Position numbers and translations under genes: made by a program. 64,000 nt of DNA from Palsa-504 sp963847965. Its GTDB lineage: Bacteria > Actinomycetota > Actinomycetes > Streptosporangiales > Streptosporangiaceae. Position 1 is the first letter of the stretch. Each line of letters opens with the position of its first letter. The notes under the pieces were generated by a model that was given only the letters and a program-made list of their open reading frames with translations, was not told where the DNA came from and did not search any database. The stretch covers positions 1-64,000 of the forward strand of contig CAWKCG010000004.1 in assembly GCA_963847965.1 (NCBI GenBank), in the 5' to 3' direction. Shown here in pieces: positions 45,872 to 54,535 of this stretch.

Positions 45872-47158
45872 ATGGGCCTCGGACAGCAAGTCAAGAGCCG
45901 CGTCGTCGAGCCGGCCGTGCTGCGGCTGTTGCAGTGGCGCGGCGATCCGGTCGCCCGGATGATGCTCCCCACGGCGAAGGCTGACCCGTACCCGCTCTAC
46001 GCCGACATACGACGGCGCGGCCTGGTGCGCAGCCCGCTCGGCGTGTTCGCCGCGGCCGACCACGCAACGGTGGCGGGCATCCTGCGGGACCGGCGGTTCA
46101 GCAGCTCGCCGGTGCACCAGCGCGGCTACCGGCCGCCGTCCTACCCGCCGGGCGACCCGCGGGCCGGGCTGCCCGCCGCGGACCTGCTCACGATGGACCC
46201 GCCCGACCACACCCGGCTGCGCCGGCTGGTGGCCGGCGCGTTCACCCCGAGGGCCATCGCCGGACTTGAGCTGTGGATCCGCGAGGTCACGATCCGGCTG
46301 CTGGCGGCCGCGGACGGCGCAGTCGGCTTCGACCTGATCGACGCGCTGGCCTTCCCGCTTCCGATCGCGGTCATCTGCCATCTGCTCGGCGTGCCAGCTG
46401 AGGATCAGGCCCGGTTCCGGGCCTGGGGTCATGACGTGGCCGCCACCCTGGACCCCCAGACGGCGGCGGCCGCGCAGGCGCAGACCCGCGCTGCGGAGCT
46501 GGCGCTGACCGGCTACCTCCAGGACCTGGTGCGCGAGCGCCGGGCCAATCCCGACGACAGCATCCTGTCCGCCCTCATCGCGGCCGAGGAGGAGGGCGAC
46601 CGGCTGAGCTCCGGCGAGGTGGTGAGCACGGCCTTGCTGCTGCTGATCGCCGGGTTCGAGACCACCGTGAACCTGATCGGCAACGGCACGGTCGCCCTGC
46701 TGGGCGACCCGGACAGCTGGGACCGGCTCCGCCAGGATCCGGCCCTGGTACCGGCGGCGATTGAGGAGATGCTCCGCTACGACAGCCCGGTCCAGCTGAC
46801 CTCCCGGATAGCCACCGAGGATGTCGAGGCCGGCGGCAGCGTGATCGCGGCGGGCCGGGCCGTCATCGTGTTCATCGGCGGCGCCAACCGCGACCCGGCG
46901 GTCTTCGAGCAGCCCGACGAGTTCCGGATAGACCGGCCGGATCCCGGCCGGCACCTATCCTTCTCGCTCGGCATTCATCACTGCCTCGGCGCCTCGCTGG
47001 CCCGGCTGGAGGGCCGCATTGCCATCGAGGAGCTGACCCGGCGGTACCCGGCGCTCGAGGTGGCCGCCCCGCCGACCCGGCGCCCGCTGCTCGTGCTGCG
47101 CGGCTTCGAGAGCGTTCCCGTCCGCGCTAGGCAGGCGGCATCGCAGTCCGCCGCCTAG
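45872..47158 (+). CDS. Cytochrome P450 (second)
   Basis: A 428-residue soluble P450. The heme loop is FSLGIHHCLGASLARLE, the I-helix motif LLIAGFETTVN and the ExxR helix EEMLRYDSP. A long N-terminal helix (GLGQQVKSRVVEPAVLRLLQ) precedes the core. All functional residues are intact. It is divergent from TetR and preceded by GGAGTAGGGG. Substrate and redox partners are not encoded nearby. Confidence 0.9.
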   Translation: MGLGQQVKSRVVEPAVLRLLQWRGDPVARMMLPTAKADPYPLYADIRRRGLVRSPLGVFAAADHATVAGILRDRRFSSSPVHQRGYRPPSYPPGDPRAGLPAADLLTMDPPDHTRLRRLVAGAFTPRAIAGLELWIREVTIRLLAAADGAVGFDLIDALAFPLPIAVICHLLGVPAEDQARFRAWGHDVAATLDPQTAAAAQAQTRAAELALTGYLQDLVRERRANPDDSILSALIAAEEEGDRLSSGEVVSTALLLLIAGFETTVNLIGNGTVALLGDPDSWDRLRQDPALVPAAIEEMLRYDSPVQLTSRIATEDVEAGGSVIAAGRAVIVFIGGANRDPAVFEQPDEFRIDRPDPGRHLSFSLGIHHCLGASLARLEGRIAIEELTRRYPALEVAAPPTRRPLLVLRGFESVPVRARQAASQSAA

Positions 47159-47190
47159 TGCCGGACGCCGCCAGCACGCACCTCCCGCGG

Positions 47191-47226
47191 TTGACAGCGG
47201 AGAAGATGTACGCTATCAAGATAGCG
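47191..47226 (+). promoter_or_regulatory. Promoter with a perfect 16-bp palindromic operator
   Basis: TTGACA (47191-47196) with a 17-bp spacer leads to TATCAA, inside the perfect palindrome CGCTATCAAGATAGCG (47211-47226). The palindrome covers the -10 region upstream of the ribbon-helix-helix-like gene at 47250, so autorepression is likely. Confidence 0.6.
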
Positions 47227-47249
47227 TCATATATCAAGGTGAGGTCGCG

Positions 47250-47660
47250 ATGCCTGATAGCGAGACCGCGGACGAAAGCGGCTGGGAGACCGGCACGTTC
47301 TCCTCGTCGTTCCCGTCACAAGCGCCGCTGCCGCCTGGACCGCCGCCCCCTGGACCGCCGTTTCCTCCAGGACCGCCATTCGTCCAGGGTCCCCCGGGTC
47401 CGCCCGGCAGGAACGTCTTCTGGGCGGCCGAAAGCGATAGCGCGCCGGGCCGGGAATTCGAGGACATCATGCTGCGCCGGGTCCCGGCCGCGGTCGCCCA
47501 CCGTTTCCGCGGCGCGGCCGGGGCCCGCGGTTTCACCCACGCGCAGTACCTGTCCGCGCTGGTCAGCCTGCACGAGGCCATGCGCAAGCGCGCCGACGAG
47601 GGTGACGCCGAGGTAGCGGCGGCGCTGGACCAGTTGGGCCTGGGCACCGTCTCGATCTGA
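47250..47660 (+). CDS. Ribbon-helix-helix-like small protein with a Pro-Gly-rich N-terminus
   Basis: A 136-residue protein. Residues 26-55 form a collagen-like stretch (LPPGPPPPGPPFPPGPPF), probably disordered. The C-terminal 60 residues read VPAAVAHRFRGAAGARGFTH and YLSALVSLHEAMR, resembling an Arc/CopG-style DNA-binding helix pair. A palindromic operator overlaps its promoter. It could be an antitoxin-like autoregulator, but no toxin gene follows. ATG 47250 follows AAGGTGAGG. Confidence 0.6.
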   Translation: MPDSETADESGWETGTFSSSFPSQAPLPPGPPPPGPPFPPGPPFVQGPPGPPGRNVFWAAESDSAPGREFEDIMLRRVPAAVAHRFRGAAGARGFTHAQYLSALVSLHEAMRKRADEGDAEVAAALDQLGLGTVSI

Positions 47661-47712
47661 CCAGCTATCTCCCGGGAGCCTGGTCCCGGCCGCGTGCCGG
47701 AGGCCGGTTGTC

Positions 47713-47805
47713 ATGTTCTTTGTCAGCTACCTGCGCCGTGAGCTGCGGCGCAGGATGCGGCAGGCCGTGGTGTCCGCCGCCGGGCTCGCCCTGGGGATCG
47801 CCCCG
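47713..47805 (+). pseudogene. N-terminal fragment of a FtsX-like ABC permease
   Basis: The first 30 codons read MFFVSYLRRELRRRMRQAVV then SAAGLALGI, the typical cytoplasmic tail and first helix of actinobacterial MacB/FtsX-type permeases. After residue 30 the sequence is unrelated (APGPKPTV), because it is the antisense of a lipoprotein gene fragment. A rearrangement joined the two. Confidence 0.6.
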
Positions 47806-48215
47806 GGCCCAAAGCCGACTGTGCGGTCACGGGGTCGGAACGTGTATACCTCGCTGGCGGGCGGCGCGCTCACCGAGACAGGAAGCCCGAAGTCCCCGAA
47901 GGTGAGCGTCACCTTCCGCTCGGTCCCCCCGATCGGCGCAGGCCCCGTGATCGACTCCACCGCGTCGAGCTGCCGGACCCGCCCCTGCTGGTCGACATCG
48001 ACCGTGCCCGTGGTGCTCACGGTCACGTGCACCGGCCCGGGGAGAGTCGCGGTGACGGCGAACGTATACGCCGAACCCGTCCAGCCCGTCCCCGACGCCG
48101 GGCCCACCTCGCGGACCGCGGTGGCCGACTCCAGCGAGGACAGCAGGCTCTGCGGGTCCACCAGCTCCGCGTCGACCGGGATTCCGCCGAGCAGGGCGAG
48201 TTCGGCCGTCGTCAC
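47727..48215 (-). pseudogene. C-terminal fragment of a lipoprotein
   Basis: The frame reads GWTGSAYTFAVTATLPGPVH then VDVDQQGRVRQLDAVESI and ends near FGDFGLPVSVSAPPASEVYT, matching the C-terminal half of actinobacterial LppX/LolA-like lipoproteins. No signal peptide or lipobox exists; the sequence begins at GTG 48215 overlapping the LysR stop. The last 37 residues are antisense of the FtsX fragment. A broken gene, though a cytosolic peptide could be made. Confidence 0.6.
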
Positions 48216-49111
48216 AGCGGCTTGCGCTCCAGGCAGCAGCGGACGAAATCCTGGACTACAGGGTTCGTGTCGGCGGTGGGCGGCCAGGCGACGCCGACCT
48301 GGCTGGGGCTGACCCCGGTGACGGGCCGGTAGGTGACGCCGGGGCGGGCGTAGTACCGGGCGCCGGATTCGGGGGCGAGGGCGATGCCGTCGCCGTTGGC
48401 GATCGCGGTCAGCCAGTCGTCGGGCTGACCGGACTCGGTGGCCGCTCCGATCCGGACCGGGTGGCCCTCCCGCTCCCCGGCGGCCAGCCACCAGTCACGC
48501 CACCAGCCGGTTTCGGGCGGGGCGGCGACGAACGGCTCGTCCCACAGCTCGCGGAAGGCGATCTGCTCGCGTCCGGCCAGCGGGTGCGTGGCGGGGAGCG
48601 CCACCCAGCGCGGCTCGGTGAACAGCACCTCGACCCGCAGGCTCTCCTGGCCGGGAAAGGGCAGCCGCAGCAGGGCCGCATCGGCGTCGCCGCTGGCCAG
48701 TCCCGCGGTGGGGTCGAGCCAGGAGGCGGCCCGCATCTCCACCCGCCAGCCCGGCCGGAGGCGGCCGAACGCCGCGATGATCTCCTGCGTGGCCTCGTTG
48801 GCGGCCCCGGCCAGGAAGCCGACTCGCAGCACCCGGGCGGCCCGGCTGGCGGCGCCTTTGGCCTCGTGCAGTGCCTGGTCGAACCCGGCCAGCAGCGCTG
48901 GCACCCGGCCGGCCAGGGCCTGGCCGGCCTCGGTGAGCGTCATCCCGGCCCGGGACCTGGTGAACAGCTGCACGCCCAGCTGGCGCTCCAGCTGCCTGAT
49001 CTGCTTGGTCAGCGCCGGCTGGGACACGAACAGCCGCTCCGCCGCGCGGGTGAGGTTACCTTCGGCGGCGACAGCGGCGAAGTAGCGCAGCAGCCGCGTG
49101 TCGACATCCAT
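48212..49111 (-). CDS. LysR-family transcriptional regulator
   Basis: A 299-residue LysR protein with N-terminal winged HTH (LLRYFAAVAAEGNLTRAAER and LFVSQPALTKQIRQLERQLG) and a periplasmic-binding-like effector domain. The C-terminus, SQVGVAWPPTADTNPVVQDF, matches a scrap at 24771. It is divergent from a DoxX-type gene 76 bp away and probably controls it. A lipoprotein fragment abuts its 3' end. Confidence 0.9.
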   Translation of the reverse strand: MDVDTRLLRYFAAVAAEGNLTRAAERLFVSQPALTKQIRQLERQLGVQLFTRSRAGMTLTEAGQALAGRVPALLAGFDQALHEAKGAASRAARVLRVGFLAGAANEATQEIIAAFGRLRPGWRVEMRAASWLDPTAGLASGDADAALLRLPFPGQESLRVEVLFTEPRWVALPATHPLAGREQIAFRELWDEPFVAAPPETGWWRDWWLAAGEREGHPVRIGAATESGQPDDWLTAIANGDGIALAPESGARYYARPGVTYRPVTGVSPSQVGVAWPPTADTNPVVQDFVRCCLERKPL

Positions 49112-49187
49112 GCCATCAGGTTATGGATGCATGTATTGGACGCCGGACACGGGGCCGCGAAGGCTTGAGACGGAAGGAGGTGCGAAA

Positions 49188-49541
49188 GTGTTCGCCGCTT
49201 ACCTGATCATCACCGTCGCCACGATCGCGGCCAATGCGTGGGCCACGGCCGCCGATCTCGGGCCGGCCAGATTCGTGCTCGCCACCATGGCCGAGGTCGG
49301 CGTGCCGCGGTCCTGGCTGCGGCCGCTCGCGGTCCTCAAAGCCGCCGGGGCGGCCGGGCTTCTGCTCGGGCTGCTGGGCGTGCGGCCCCTCGGGATGGCC
49401 GCCGCGATCGGGCTCGTCCTGTTCTTCACCGGAGCCCTGGCTACCCACGTCCGCGCCAGGGTGTTCCACAACATCGCGGCCCCCGCCACCTTCTTCGCTC
49501 TGGCCGCGGCGTCCACGGCCCTCGCCATCGCCGCCCATTAG
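49188..49541 (+). CDS. DoxX-like membrane protein
   Basis: A 117-residue protein with four helices (AAYLIITVATIAANAWATAA, AVLKAAGAAGLLLGLLGV, AAIGLVLFFTGALATHV, ATFFALAAASTALAIAAH) in the DoxX-like arrangement. GTG 49188 is chosen because GGAGGT lies about 6 bp upstream; earlier in-frame starts give an unrelated leader. Function in the family is unclear, sometimes linked to oxidative stress. LysR regulation inferred from divergence. Confidence 0.75.
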   Translation: MFAAYLIITVATIAANAWATAADLGPARFVLATMAEVGVPRSWLRPLAVLKAAGAAGLLLGLLGVRPLGMAAAIGLVLFFTGALATHVRARVFHNIAAPATFFALAAASTALAIAAH

Positions 49542-49592
49542 GTCACCCGGCCGAGGACGCCAGCCCCATCCGGCGTGCCGAAACGGTCCGGA

Positions 49593-50153
49593 TCACCCGG
49601 CGAAGCGCCCGTACCTGGCGAGAATCGCCGACCCGCTCACCTCGGCGGACAGCAGGCGAAGCTGCGTCGGAGCGGCCTGGGGGGAGAAGAGGGGGATGCC
49701 CTGGCCGAGCGCGGTGGGGAAGATCAGGACGCGGTACTCGTCCACGCGGTCATGCTCGGCGAGGGTGTGGACGATGCTGGCGCTCCCGGCGATGATGACG
49801 TCCCGGTCGGCCTTGGCCTGCTCGACGGCGTCGAGCAGCTTCCCGCTCATCAACGACGAGTTCTCCCACGCGCTGAGGTCGCTGCGGGTGTGCGAAGCGA
49901 CCAGTTTCGGCATGCGGTTCAGGGCCATGGAGAAGTCGTCGGCGCGGGTGGGCCAGATGCGCGAGAACAACTCCCAGGTCTTGCGGCCCAAGAGCATGAC
50001 GCCGGTGTCGAGCTTGGGGCCGAGCTTGAAGTGGTCGGGCGGGAGAGGGCCGTCGCGGAAGGCCCAGCGGCCGTTAGCCGTCCCGTCAGAGCCGTCCGGG
50101 TCTTCGGTGATGCCGTCGAGAGTCATGAAGGCCAAGACGATGGTTTGAGGCAT
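49593..50153 (-). CDS. Dihydrofolate reductase-like protein (RibD C-terminal family)
   Basis: A 186-residue RibD_C/DHFR-fold protein: VLAFMTLDGITEDPDG at the N-terminus, GVMLLGRKTWELFSRIWPT, and DVIIAGSASIVHTLAEHDRV with the nucleotide-binding GS segment. Family members are NAD(P)H-dependent reductases of unknown substrate. It is divergent from an HxlR regulator with a perfect palindrome between them. Confidence 0.88.
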   Translation of the reverse strand: MPQTIVLAFMTLDGITEDPDGSDGTANGRWAFRDGPLPPDHFKLGPKLDTGVMLLGRKTWELFSRIWPTRADDFSMALNRMPKLVASHTRSDLSAWENSSLMSGKLLDAVEQAKADRDVIIAGSASIVHTLAEHDRVDEYRVLIFPTALGQGIPLFSPQAAPTQLRLLSAEVSGSAILARYGRFAG

Positions 50154-50211
50154 CAGCTGCTCCTAACAAGTCTCCGTCCCGGCCATGCCGGCACGCCGCC
50201 CACCCTACCGA

Positions 50212-50236
50212 GATCACTTGTATGATGCAAGTGATC
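50212..50236. promoter_or_regulatory. Perfect inverted repeat, HxlR operator candidate
   Basis: GATCACTTG, 7 bp, CAAGTGATC: a 9-bp perfect inverted repeat 17 bp before the HxlR GTG and 58 bp upstream of the divergent reductase. Placement and symmetry suit a winged-helix dimer controlling both genes. Confidence 0.65.
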
Positions 50237-50253
50237 TCGCCTAGACTGATTCC

Positions 50254-50730
50254 GTGAAGCGAACCGACCAGAAGTCTCATTGCGCGGTGAACTCCGCCCT
50301 GGAGGTGGTGGGTGATCCGTGGTCGCTGCTGGTCGTTCGCGACATCGTGTTCTACGGCAAGCACACCTTCGGCGAGTTCCTGGCCTCGGAGGAGCGCATC
50401 ACCACCAGCGTCCTGGCCGACCGGCTGGCCAAGCTGGTCAGCGGCGGCATCCTCAGCAAACAGCGCAACCCGGCCGATAGGCGCCGGGAGTTCTACGCCC
50501 TGACCGACAAGGGCCTCGCGCTCATCCCCGTCCTGGTCGAACTCGCCAACTGGGGCGTCAGCTACGACCCCGAGGTCGTCGTCAACCCGCTGTGGGTCGG
50601 CAAGGTCGAAACCGACCGGGAAGGACTGTACGAGCTGATCCGCGACACCGTCGTCCGGGGAGGCAGCGTCTGGCGCGGCAAGAACAGCGTCGGTGAACAG
50701 CTCCAGCGAGCTGCGCAGGCAGGAAGCTAA
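50254..50730 (+). CDS. HxlR-family regulator
   Basis: A 158-residue HxlR protein: HCAVNSALEVVGDPWSLLVV contains the conserved Cys, then FGEFLASEERITTSVLADRL and the wing YALTDKGLALIPVL. The C-terminal tail of about 40 residues is longer than usual. The GTG start is followed by KRTDQKSHC. Divergent from the RibD-like reductase, which it probably represses. Confidence 0.9.
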   Translation: MKRTDQKSHCAVNSALEVVGDPWSLLVVRDIVFYGKHTFGEFLASEERITTSVLADRLAKLVSGGILSKQRNPADRRREFYALTDKGLALIPVLVELANWGVSYDPEVVVNPLWVGKVETDREGLYELIRDTVVRGGSVWRGKNSVGEQLQRAAQAGS

Positions 50731-50756
50731 ACAACCCGCCGCGAACGGCTAGCCCG

Positions 50757-51640
50757 TTACGCAGGCTGCGCTTCTCGTTGCCGGATGGTCCCGTCGGCCA
50801 GCACGTCCCCGTCGGGGCACCGCCATTGGACCCGCCCGCCCTCGAACTGCTCCTGGTACAGCGAGGCGTACAGCCCGCCCTGGCGCAGCAGGTCACGGTG
50901 GGTACCGGATTCCACCACGCGTCCGCCGTTGATGACGTTGATGACGTTGATGACGTTGATGACGTCGGCGTTGACCACGGTGGACAGCCGGTGCGCGATG
51001 GCGATGGTGGTCCGCGGCCTCCTCCACCTCCTCCAGCGTGGCGGACGGACGACCGTACCGGATGTTGGCGAGGATCGTGTCGTGGAACAGGTAGCTCTCC
51101 TGGGTCACGAAACCGATGGCCGCGGCCAGCGAGGACTGGCGGGGCGTGCCGCACGTCGAGGCCGTCGATCTCCACCGCACCGCCCGTGAGGTCATACAGC
51201 CGGGGGATCAGGTAGCTGATCGTGGTCTTGCCCGCCCCGCTCGGCCCGACCAGCGCCACGAGCTGGCCGGGGTCGGCGCCGATGCCGACTCCCCGCAGGG
51301 CGTCCTCCGCGACGCCGGGCTAGCGGAAGTAGACGTCCCTGAGCGCGACCCGCCCGCCGACCCCGGCCGGCAAGTCGGCCGCGTCCGGGGCGTCGACGAT
51401 GTCCGGGACCACGTTCGAGGTACTCGAAGACCCGGTTGAACAGGGCCAGCGATGACCGCAGCTCCACCGAGACCTGGAGCAACTGCCCGATCGGGAAGTA
51501 CAGGCGGGTCTGGAGCGTGGTGAAGGCCACGATGGTCCCGGCCGAGAGCGGGTGATGGTGCGCGATGAGCAGGCCGGCCAGGAGTTAGATCGCCGCCGGG
51601 GTGATCGAAAGGAAGGCCAGCGAGAGAGTCTCCAGGTGAA
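50757..51640 (-). pseudogene. ABC exporter (fused membrane-ATPase), decayed
   Basis: Remains of the membrane domain (LLAGLLIAHHHPLSAGTIVA, FTTLQTRLYFPIGQLLQVSV) are followed by Walker A MALVGPSGAGKTT, the Q-loop segment (IGFVTQESYLFHDTILANIR), the H-loop IAIAHRLSTVVNAD and the tail GGRVVESGTHRDLLRQGG. At least two in-frame stops (a TAA near 51583 and a TAG near 51320) and frame changes occur. The signature LSGGQ and Walker B are missing: EEVEEAA runs straight into RTTIAIAHRLSTV. A 9-bp tandem expansion follows. It cannot encode a working ATPase. Confidence 0.85.
50928..50963 (-). repeat. 9-bp tandem repeat in the ABC remnant
   Basis: Four perfect copies of GTTGATGAC on the plus strand, adding VIN-type tripeptides just after the H-loop. 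A slippage product in a relaxed gene. Confidence 0.9.
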
Positions 51641-51686
51641 CGTACAGTAACACCGGCGGACGGGGGGGAGGCGGGCCCGGGACGGG

Positions 51687-51737
51687 CACCACCGCTCGTT
51701 CGGCAGAAAGATCTTCTTTATCCCGAACGGCGGTGGT
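51687..51737. repeat. Dispersed hairpin repeat, copy C
   Basis: CACCACCGCTCGTTCGG (51687-51703) and CCGAACGGCGGTGGT (51723-51737) face each other with one unpaired base, around a loop containing AAGATCTT. It lies 31 bp past the DUF1918 stop, where it could act as a terminator. Confidence 0.7.
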
Positions 51738-51767
51738 TTTACCTCCGCGTCTGGCTCCTCCGCCCGG

Positions 51768-51959
51768 TTAGCTCGACTCCGGGTGCTCGATCACCGCGTC
51801 GGGTCCGGGGAAGATGAGCCGCGTGCGGCCGTCGTCGAACTTCACCAGGTAGGGCGGCTCTCCCTTGCTGCCGCGCACCTCGACGATCTCGCCGTTCTTG
51901 TCCGGGTGCCCGACCTGGTTGCCGTGGATACAGATGCGGTCGCCGATGGTCGCCTGCAT
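51768..51959 (-). CDS. DUF1918 small protein
   Basis: A 63-residue actinobacterial DUF1918 protein: QATIGDRICIHGNQVG, then GEIVEVRG, PPYLVKFDDGRTRLIFPGPD. It folds as a small SH3-like beta barrel in known structures; function unknown. ATG 51959 gives exactly the family length. Monocistronic, followed by repeat copy C. Confidence 0.92.
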   Translation of the reverse strand: MQATIGDRICIHGNQVGHPDKNGEIVEVRGSKGEPPYLVKFDDGRTRLIFPGPDAVIEHPESS

Positions 51960-52073
51960 ATCGGGATCTCCTCTCCGCACAAAGACCTGTGCCTGGAGGC
52001 TGACAGGGTCCAGCCTAGGCTTCTCCCGGCGCGTATCGTAGGCTCGGTTCCCGGATCTCGCTGGAGGCTCGCG

Positions 52074-52715
52074 ATGCGGCTGACCAAGCTCGGGCATTCG
52101 TGCGTCAGGCTGGAGAAGGACGGCGTCGTCCTGGTCATCGACCCCGGCACGTTCACCGACGCCGCCGCGGCCCTGGCCGGAGCCACCACGGTCCTGGTCA
52201 CCCACGAGCACCCCGACCACTTCGACGTGGACGCGATCCGCGCCGCGCTCCGGGCCAGCCCGGAGCTGACCCTGGGGGCCAACCGGTCGATCACGGCGCA
52301 GTTCAGCGAGTTCGGGCAGCGGGTGTACGAGACCCGCCACGGCGACGCGCTGACCGTCGCGGGCTTCTCCGTGCACGTCTACGGCGTGGATCACGCGCTG
52401 ATCCACCGCGACATCCCGCTGGTCGTGAACAACGGGTTCCTGGTCGACGGCGAGCTGTTCCATCCCGGCGACTCCTACACCATCCCGGCCGAGCCGGCCG
52501 GCACGCTCCTGCTCCCGATCAGCGCGCCATGGCTGAAGGCGGGGGAGATGATCGACTACTTCCGCGCCGTCGCGCCCGCCCGCGGCTACGCCATCCACGA
52601 CGGGATCTTGAACGAGGCTGGCCTGGCCCTGATGACCAGGATGATGGACGTCGCCGCCGCCCCCAGCGGCGCGCCGGTCAGCAGGCTGGAACCCGGAACC
52701 AGCGTGGACCTGTAA
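52074..52715 (+). CDS. Metallo-beta-lactamase-fold hydrolase
   Basis: A 213-residue MBL-fold protein of the UlaG/YtkL-like type. LTKLGHSCVRLE starts it; the metal motif is VLVTHEHPDHFDVDA, with later ligands in YGVDHALIH and FHPGDSYTI. Metal-dependent hydrolase, substrate unknown. ATG 52074 follows GGAGG by about 6 bp. Confidence 0.87.
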   Translation: MRLTKLGHSCVRLEKDGVVLVIDPGTFTDAAAALAGATTVLVTHEHPDHFDVDAIRAALRASPELTLGANRSITAQFSEFGQRVYETRHGDALTVAGFSVHVYGVDHALIHRDIPLVVNNGFLVDGELFHPGDSYTIPAEPAGTLLLPISAPWLKAGEMIDYFRAVAPARGYAIHDGILNEAGLALMTRMMDVAAAPSGAPVSRLEPGTSVDL

Positions 52716-52911
52716 CCCTTGCGCGTAACCCGCCTGCTGTGACCGCGGCTTCGACGTTATCGAGCAGGGTCTGATCTGCATCGGTCAGTCTCCCTGCGCC
52801 CATCTGAGCCGCCCCGCCCATCTTCTCGCCGTGGCCTTTCACCCCTGCCGGCCCTCGCCCGGCAGCGGTTCGTGAGAACCTGGCTGCTGGCTCATCGGAA
52901 GGGAGCGGGCA

Positions 52912-53727
52912 GTGAACGAGCAGCGCATCACCGTGGACGGCCAGCAACTCGCGTACTCGCAGAGCGAGGGTCAGGGCCGCCCCGTCATCTTCGTGCACGG
53001 CAACTCGTCCTCGTCCCGCACCTGGAACGGCATCATGACCGGGCCGTTCGGGCAGCGTTTCCGCTGCCTGGCCCTGGACCTGCCCGGCCACGGGGAATCG
53101 GCCCCGGCGGCGAACCTCGAGGACTACTCGCTGCCCGGTTACGCGAAGACGCTCAGCAGCTTCGCCGAAGCCACCGGCGCCACCGACGCGGTGATCGTCG
53201 GCTGGAGCCTGGGCGGGCACATCGCGCTGGAGGCCGCCCCGGGCTGGCCCTCGGCGGCCGCGTACGTCGTCTTCGGCACCCCGCCGGTCGCCACGGTGGC
53301 CCAGATGGGCGAGGCCTTCCTGCCCAACCCGGCCATGAATATAGGGTTCGCTGCCGTCGTCTCCCCGGAGGAGGCGCGCACTTACGCTGCCAGTTTCACC
53401 GCGCCTGGTTCGGCCTTGCCTCTCGACGAGTTCGTCGCCGACATCCTGCGGACCGACGGCGAGGCCCGCGCCGCGCTGTTCGCCAGCGTCCTCGAGGGCC
53501 GGTTCGCCGACCAGGTTGCGATCGCAGGCGCCCTTCGCCAGCCGCTGGCCATCCTGCAGGGCAACGGCGAGCAGCTAGTCAGCCTCCCTTACCTGCAGAA
53601 GCTCATCATCCCGACCCTGTGGCGCGGCACCGTCCAAGTCATCCCCGGCGCCGGCCACGCCCTCCACCAGGAAGCACCCGAGGCGTTCACCGTCCTGCTC
53701 GAGCACTTCATCGCCGAACTCCCGTGA
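52912..53727 (+). CDS. Alpha/beta hydrolase
   Basis: A 271-residue hydrolase. The oxyanion segment is VIFVHGNSSSSRTWNG, the nucleophile elbow VGWSLGGHIALE, the acid region LAILQGNGEQL and the catalytic His GAGHALHQEAP. The acidic residue looks like Glu rather than the usual Asp. Complete and of normal length; GTG 52912. It resembles esterases or dehalogenase-like hydrolases. Confidence 0.88.
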   Translation: MNEQRITVDGQQLAYSQSEGQGRPVIFVHGNSSSSRTWNGIMTGPFGQRFRCLALDLPGHGESAPAANLEDYSLPGYAKTLSSFAEATGATDAVIVGWSLGGHIALEAAPGWPSAAAYVVFGTPPVATVAQMGEAFLPNPAMNIGFAAVVSPEEARTYAASFTAPGSALPLDEFVADILRTDGEARAALFASVLEGRFADQVAIAGALRQPLAILQGNGEQLVSLPYLQKLIIPTLWRGTVQVIPGAGHALHQEAPEAFTVLLEHFIAELP

Positions 53728-53827
53728 CCCGTTGCGGTCAGACCGTCACTCAACCGCTTAGGGTCCGGTACGCTACCTATCGTGATGGTTTCGTCTCATT
53801 GCGCGACATGGGCGACTATGAGGTCCG

Positions 53828-54535
53828 GTGGGAATCGACCGTTCTGACGACGCCGACGCCGACGCCGACGCGCCATCACCCGAGCCCTCAGACCATCCGC
53901 CCGACCGGGCCGACCCGCCTGCAGTCGACGGGCAGTCCCGCCGTGACCAGATCGAGCCCCGCAGCCACGACGAGTATTACACGCAACTCCGTGCCACTAC
54001 CGACCCGAAGGACCAGGCCGACCCAGCCGACCGATCCGAACCGGAGGAGCAGACTAAGCCAGCCGACCGGTCCGAGCCAGGAGCCCACTCCAAGCCAGGC
54101 GATACGACCGCGAGCACGAGCCAGCAAGCCCCAGAGAAGGCGGCCGACAAGCCGTCTGCCGAGCCGCATCATTCAGCCGACCGGGCGGACCCACCTGCGG
54201 GACGACGGCCAGCAACCCAGGCATGAGCAGGTCGAGCCGCGTACCCGCGCGGAGCCTCACAGCAGACCTCCGTGCCGCTATCGAATCAGAGGAGCAGACC
54301 GAGCCAGCAGGCCGGTCCGAGCCAGGAGCCCGCTCCAAACCAGGAGAGTCAGCCGAGAACGGAAAGCAAACTCAGACGGGAGCGAGTTGGGAGAGAGACA
54401 GTAGACCTGGCCCGCTGGATGTGGGGCAAGTACAAACTTCACTTCAATCGCGAGGAGCGCCCGCCCGTAGACAAGTCGGAGCGACCCTCCCGGCTCATGG
54501 CGCGCCGACGGCGACAGATACCTAGACCCGCCTAA
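53828..54535 (+). pseudogene. Disordered N-terminal part of a toxin-like gene, frameshifted
   Basis: Two frames carry a Pro/Glu/Asp/Ser-rich repetitive region: ADRSEPGAHSKPGD-type units from 53828 and AGRSEPGARSKPGE-type units from 54223. A third segment ends VDLARWMWGKYKLHFNREER. Joined, they would precede the RelA/SpoT-like domain: the last piece meets DPPGSWRADGDRYLDPPKNQ in a different frame near 54490. A (GCCGAC)n microsatellite at about 53850 may be one slippage point, and DGFVSLRDMGDYEVRWES in a third frame just upstream looks like the original N-terminus. Confidence 0.5.

Noticed and set aside
45728..46954. Reverse-strand frame of 408 codons over the second P450
   Set aside because: Antisense shadow of a P450 with intact heme and I-helix motifs.
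52872..54404. Plus-strand frame of 510 codons overlapping the alpha/beta hydrolase
   Set aside because: The hydrolase frame has the catalytic motifs; only the segment near 53760-53850 of the other frame looks protein-like and is mentioned with the toxin gene.
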